From Chamaecyparis obtusa (Eukaryota; Streptophyta; Pinopsida; Cupressales; Cupressaceae): a stretch of 64,000 bases of DNA. Location: contig BSBK01000876.1 of NCBI GenBank assembly GCA_027943335.1, forward strand, positions 124,001 through 188,000, read 5' to 3'. Of the stretch, positions 60,032 to 64,000 are shown one piece after another (positions within the stretch are counted from its first letter, which is position 1; each line of letters starts with the position of its first letter). Position numbers and translations under genes: made by a program. Below the pieces are notes generated by a model that ran no database searches, had not been told where the DNA came from, and saw nothing but the letters and a program-made list of their open reading frames with translations.

Positions 60032-60828
60032 TCCAAGTACATAAAGGAAGTCTTGAATACATTTGGCATGGATGATGCTAAACCTATGGGAACACCGATG
60101 GCTACTGGAAGTAAATTGACAAAGGAAGATGAAACTACAAAGGTAAACCAGACACTTTACTGATCCATGATTGGTAAGCTCATGTATGTAGTTCACAGTA
60201 GACCAGATATAGCACATGTTGTGGGAATTATTGCTAGATATTCTGCTAATCCTAGAGAATCACACATGATTGCTACTAAAAAGATCTTAAGATATCTAAA
60301 AAAGATAAAGCATTATGGATTATGGTATCCAAAGGAAGGTAAGTTTGAGTCGAAGGTTTATATCGATGCTGATTGGGTTGGAAATGTGGATAATAGAAAA
60401 AGTACCACCAGAGGATCATTTTCTTTGGTGAAAGACTTGTAACCTAGACAAGTAAAAAGTAAGCTTGTATTTCTCAATCTACAGCTGAAGCAGAGTATGT
60501 TGCTACTACTACTAATTACTCAAACATTGCATATATCAAGCAAGTGTTGGAAGGAATGAATGAGGTAATCATTGACCCAGTGATCATATACTGTGACAAC
60601 ACAAGTCCTATTAATATTTCAAAGAATCCAATGATGCACTCTAAGACAAAGCATATATCAATTAAGTATCACTACTTAAGAGAACAAGTGCAAGAGAAGA
60701 AAGTGAAGTTAGAATTTGTTACATCTAAAGAACAACTTGCAGACATTTTTACAAAGCCTCTACCGAAGGACACATTTGAATATTTGAGGACTAGACTTGG
60801 GGTTTGTCCCCTATCTATCGGTCACTAA
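60032..60828 (+). pseudogene. Copia RNase H and polyprotein end
   Basis: Continues RT with Arg-Pro-Asp-Ile-Ala-His-Val-Val and Ala-Thr-Lys-Lys-Ile-Leu-Arg-Tyr-Leu. RNase H then shows Ile-Asp-Ala-Asp-Trp, Arg-Lys-Ser-Thr-Thr-Arg-Gly, a frameshift near 60440, Ser-Thr-Ala-Glu-Ala-Glu-Tyr-Val-Ala, Tyr-Cys-Asp-Asn, Lys-His-Ile-Ser-Ile-Lys-Tyr-His and Asp-Ile-Phe-Thr-Lys-Pro-Leu. It ends at TAA 60826-60828, the natural end of copia polyproteins. Asp, Glu and Asp catalytic residues are visible. Confidence 0.88.
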
Positions 60829-61335
60829 TGTGATCTGGATGTTGCATCAGCCTAATCTTATCAGAAGATCATTCATGTTGATGCAACATAGTTCACACTT
60901 TGGATATTGTTCAATGTTGTGATTAATTTTGAAGAACTGAAATAGATTGGGATATCAGTATACTATGATACAAAGAATGTAATGGACAACAGATAGTTAC
61001 TTAGCTACTACAGAGTTGATTATTTATTTATTTCTTTAGCATTGTTGTCAAAGGGAGAGATAAATAATATGAAAAGGAAAAGGAAAAGGAGATATGCACC
61101 GATGAGAACTATCTAAGGGAGAGATAATCTGAAAGGAACCTGAGAACTAAAAAGGTTATATCTATAGAATGACAAAGCTATATTTTATAATGTTGTTGAG
61201 TAACGTAGTGATTAAACATATTAAGCTAGGGAGAGCTTGTGCAACATTTGATCACAAAGTTGTAGAATACACATTTGGTATGTGTATGGTACATTTCATA
61301 TTACTTGAGTTGCCATCAATGCCAAAGAGAGAGAT
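60829..61335 (+). other. Copia 3' untranslated region with polypurine tract
   Basis: About 500 bp without a domain. Purine-rich runs occur near 61060-61130. The PPT GCCAAAGAGAGAGAT (61321-61335) abuts the 3' LTR start TGATG at 61336. Confidence 0.75.
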
Positions 61336-62814
61336 TGATGAACTACAACTAATTTAGAACCTGAATGAAGAATCTGTAATTTAAGATTACTAAGGAGTTG
61401 ATGATTAGATATTCAAGATGATTAAATTAGTATTATGTTGTCATTGATGTCAACTAGCTTGACAATACTTATCTTGTAAGTTACTATACCGACACATCTG
61501 AAGAAAGGTGAAAGAGATGAAGAATAGAAATATCTACATGAGGAAGATGTACATGACAGATGAGTATAAGGCATACACTGAGTAACTTGTTGATGAGTCT
61601 ATGACTTGATGAAATTGACTTTATTATGTTGCATTCATCTATGATGAAGAATAGAGTTGAAAGACACAAAGCAGTGTTGTTGGTAAATAAAGCATTTTAG
61701 TATACACCGATGAAATGTAGTGTATACCGAGCGCAGTGTTAACCGAGCTTGTGTTCACCGACGCATTTCTTTGTTAACCAAGAAAAATAGAAAGGAATTA
61801 AATGATCAATTTAGTCACTAAAGCGATGAGTTATAAAGTGTATGAAATCGAGGTAATAGATAAGGTTTGTTATGAAGATCGATGGCTAACATAAATCAAA
61901 AAGGATCTAATGGAGTAGATTGAAATATGTTATTGACACATCAGCTGAGGAAGCTTAAAGCGGCAAAATCTATGAATATGATTAAGTGGAAAAATATGAT
62001 GGAGGAAAAGAAAATGATGTACTCATCTATATAAGAGACATTGGTTTCATTATTGAACATAGCCAAAAGAGGAAGATACTACAGAATTATTGCGTGAAGA
62101 AGTTTTCATGCATTCTGATCATACTGGTTAATAAGAACCAAGCTACAAAATAATTACTGAGCTATAGAGAGTAATTACCGACGGATAGTAAGTTGATATA
62201 GTATTGAATCTGAAGTGTTATATTGATCAGAAATATTTGAATGAGCTGAACATTGATCTATAAACTGCAAATTGAAGTTGTTTCATGGTAGATCATCTAC
62301 TATTACATATTTAACCATTGTACATAGTCAAAGCTCTTAACCGAGTGGACTATGAAAGTCTTTTGATGTTTCATTCATAGAGTGAACATTGTTATCCTAT
62401 CAACCCCAGAGTGACTATTGGTTGGATGATAACTTCTGGTCTAAAATCCTCTAACAAGGTCACACCTAACAGTTTGTTTGTAACCTTTAATAGGGTTGGG
62501 TCTTCACCGACCTCACTTCAGAAGAGTGAACAATTTTGGGTTGTCGGTCCCAGGTGGTTTTTCCCTTCACAAGGTTTCCATGTTAAATCTCTTATGTTAT
62601 GTGTTGATTATGATATTTATCATACTTTTCATATTACATGTTAGATTTAATCGGTAACTATTATAAAGTTTAGACTGACAATCGGTAAAAACACAGACAG
62701 TGAAAGTATTTTATGTTTACCAAGTAGTAGAAGTAGTAGAATTGTTTTGGATTATACATTTTGAATCATGGGATGCTGGATAACTGATTCACCCCCCTCT
62801 CAGTTATTCTAACA
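61336..62814 (+). repeat. Copia 3' LTR
   Basis: 1,479 bp, TGATGAACTAC...TTCTAACA, collinear with 54590-56072 with scattered substitutions and small indels. TATA box at 62028-62035. The 3' flank starts with the TSD TTTTC. Confidence 0.92.
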
Positions 62815-62819
62815 TTTTC

Positions 62820-62993
62820 CAATGGCATCATTCACTTCATTCTTATATTGCACATTGAATAACTTCACCATTTAGTTTAAAGTATCACTAGTCATCCTCC
62901 CCTTAGGCTTTGCTACCCTTCAACTATAGATGGAAAAACTTGAAATCATGTTTAATCGAAAGTACTAGTATACATGGTATGATTATTCTTTAA
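62820..62993. other. Short unassigned flank between copia element and tRNA-like gene
   Basis: 174 bp of AT-rich sequence; no feature seen. Confidence 0.4.
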
Positions 62994-63065
62994 AGGGTAC
63001 TAGCTCAATGGAAGAGCACCTACTTTACAAGTAGGAGGATGATGGTTCGATTCCATCATGCCCTA
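62994..63065 (+). tRNA. trnV-UAC: tRNA-Val(UAC)-like gene, organelle/bacterial type
   Basis: Folds as a cloverleaf. The acceptor stem AGGGTAC/ATGCCCT has six of seven pairs including one G-T, with discriminator A. The D-stem is GCTC/GAGC, the anticodon stem CCTAC/GTAGG has loop TTTACAA (anticodon TAC), and the T-arm is GATGG/CCATC with loop TTCGATT. The D-arm TAGCTCAATGG and the region GAGCACCT are bacterial or organellar in style and unlike eukaryotic nuclear tRNA-Val. No intron and no encoded CCA. Probably a transfer of organellar, perhaps mitochondrial, DNA. Expression in the nucleus cannot be judged here. Confidence 0.72.
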
Positions 63066-63270
63066 ATATGACTAAATTAATGACTAAATGTATGACTAAA
63101 TATATGACCAAATATATGACCAAATAAATGACCAAATAAATGACCAAATAAACAACCAAATAAATGACCAAATAAATGACCAAATAAATGGCTGAATAAA
63201 TGACCAAATAAATGACCAAATAAACGACCAAATAAATGACTAAATAAATGACCAAATCAATGACTAAAAT
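63066..63270 (+). repeat. 12-bp minisatellite (ATGACCAAATAA), ~17 units
   Basis: Near-perfect tandem array of a 12-bp unit. Left-end variants carry ACTAAATT/ACTAAATG/ATATATG; internal variants are AACAACC, ATGGCTG and ACGACC. Because 12 is a multiple of 3 it leaves an open frame on the minus strand with a four-residue periodicity, which is not a gene. Confidence 0.9.
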
Positions 63271-63403
63271 AGTTTAGTCATAAATTTGGTCACAAGATAA
63301 ATGACTGGCAATAAACTACTAATGGTCACGTGACCAAAATTAGTCATTTATCTACACTTTTTAGTAGTTTATTTAGTCATATATTGTTGTTTTTGTAATA
63401 GTG
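63267..63403. repeat. Palindromic segment ending in a CACTA-like terminus
   Basis: Contains the perfect 12-bp palindrome GGTCACGTGACC (about 63324-63335), flanked by inverted pairs GATAAATGACT / AGTCATTTATC and AATAAACTACTA / TAGTAGTTTATT. The right end reads TTTTTGTAATAGTG, i.e. CACTATTACAAAAA on the other strand, resembling the CACTACAAGAAAA ends of CACTA transposons. TGACCAAAT-type repeats occur in both orientations nearby, as expected for subterminal repeats. No matching left terminus is found in the window, so the assignment is tentative. Confidence 0.45.
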
Positions 63404-64000
63404 TTCTGATCCTCGGTTGATAGAAGTTCAAACCAACTAATTTCAAGATTACTAAGTTCACCATTCTCAATTATTTCTTCTGCTACTTCATCAATTGATC
63501 TACTCTTATTACTAACAACTTTTAATTGATCATTGTTATCTTCTTCATCATCGAAATCATACTTACCCCTAATCAATTTTCTTCTTTTCCTTGGGGATTC
63601 AGTAATAGTTTTAGTACCTCTTTTTGTGTATGTCTTTGTTGGTGTTTCTTCCTTTGGTCTTGAAAACTTCACAACTCCTTTCTTCAGTGGAGGTGAGGCT
63701 ATAGTTGTAGACCTTGTGTGCCCTTGTTTTCACATCTAACTGCTTCTTCTTTAGAGTTGGTGATGGGAAAATGGCTGTAGAGTCTACATCTTTATCTGAC
63801 TCAATTTATTCATTGTCATGCAGTTTGTCAGTTAGCATTAACTAACCTTTAGTTGCTACTTCAACTAGTGTACTATCAAATGATCCATTATCATCTCCAA
63901 ACTTTTCTACAAGAGTCTTCATCATTTTTATTGACTTCTTTTTTATCTTACTGATAACCAGGCATGTTTTGATTCTTGTCTTGGCCTCTTCATATTTTCC
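63404..64000 (-). pseudogene. Unidentified basic/acidic ORF, partial (minus strand)
   Basis: Coding-like on the minus strand from the window edge to about 63404, with at least one stop (near 63843) and a frame change near 63670. The N-terminal side is Lys-rich (Lys-Ile-Lys-Lys-Lys-Ser-Ile-Lys) and followed by Phe-Gly-Asp-Asp-Asn-Gly-Ser. The C-terminal side (63373-63672) has Pro-Arg-Lys-Arg-Arg-Lys, a nuclear-localisation-like run, then an Asp/Glu-rich stretch. The general character resembles the acidic minus-strand ORF at 49400-50860, but I see no firm alignment. Function unknown. Confidence 0.35.

Larger units (their letters stand above)
54590..62814 (+). mobile_element. Ty1/copia retrotransposon, full-length but degenerate
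   Basis: LTRs are 54590-56072 and 61336-62814, with a 5-bp TSD TTTTC. The internal order is gag, protease, integrase, RT and RNase H, which is the copia order. The PBS is of the initiator tRNA-Met type, and a PPT is present. Frames are broken by many stops, at least two frameshifts and an LTR insertion at 57541-58053. The RT motif Phe-Val-Asp-Asp-Ile-Ile-Phe-Gly is typical of SIRE/Tork-like plant copia. It is the only autonomous-type element here whose two ends and TSD are both intact. Confidence 0.94.

Noticed and set aside
63025..63255. 76-codon minus-strand frame with a repeating Tyr-Leu-Val-Ile pattern, resembling a membrane protein
   Set aside because: It is only the 12-bp minisatellite read in frame, and it overlaps the tRNA-like gene.
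1..64000. Window as mitochondrial DNA because of the organelle-type tRNA
   Set aside because: Satellites, nested full-length LTR elements with methylation-type decay and the ATG2-like exons fit nuclear DNA; a single tRNA-like gene is better explained as a transfer.

Overview
This looks like plant nuclear DNA, AT-rich and almost entirely repetitive, of the kind seen in very large genomes. A gymnosperm is my best guess. That is inferred from the repeat load, the very long LTRs, the heavy methylation-type decay and an organelle-type tRNA-Val(UAC); no marker gene proves it. I find no intact protein-coding gene. The only host-gene remnant is two exons resembling the C-terminal part of autophagy protein ATG2.

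Layout. 1-14248 is a tandem satellite on the + strand, built as a higher-order repeat of about 1.17 kb made of three related subunits (A about 435 bp, B about 305 bp, C about 435 bp). Each subunit contains a stack of roughly 35-bp sub-repeats. 14249-16859 is a gene-free spacer. 16860-20019 holds the same satellite family in the opposite orientation, as plain monomers of about 432 bp. 20020-44745 is a three-level nest of LTR retrotransposons. An old Ty3/gypsy element (PBS 20071, gag 20178-20611, gag-pol continuing 42040-44745) was split by a 21.4-kb Ty3/gypsy element (20612-42039) with LTRs of about 5.55 kb. The 5' LTR of that second element was in turn split by a 3.06-kb non-autonomous minus-strand LTR element (20828-23882, TSD GTATG).

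44746-50860 carries minus-strand remains of an LTR element family: one LTR (47355-48674) with a PBS and a coiled-coil/multi-zinc-knuckle ORF on one side, and a PPT and an acidic ORF on the other. 52638-53015 holds the ATG2-like exons, followed by a 231-bp tandem duplication. 54590-62814 is a complete but decayed Ty1/copia element (LTRs about 1.48 kb, TSD TTTTC), itself interrupted by a 491-bp minus-strand LTR plus PBS. 62994-63065 is the tRNA-Val-like gene. It is followed by a 12-bp minisatellite, a palindromic segment ending in a CACTA-like terminus, and an unidentified minus-strand ORF running off the window.

The most unusual points are these. (i) The 5.55-kb LTR encodes its own protein of about 790 codons, present in both LTR copies, downstream of an array of ~66-bp units that can form hairpins. 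(ii) In the same element an RNase H-like domain lies between protease and reverse transcriptase, with a second RNase H after RT. (iii) The satellite has a three-level hierarchy and changes organisation where it is inverted. (iv) One minus-strand LTR has internal sequence on both sides. Most stop codons in the retroelement frames are TAG at conserved Gln or Trp positions, as expected from deamination of methylated cytosine.
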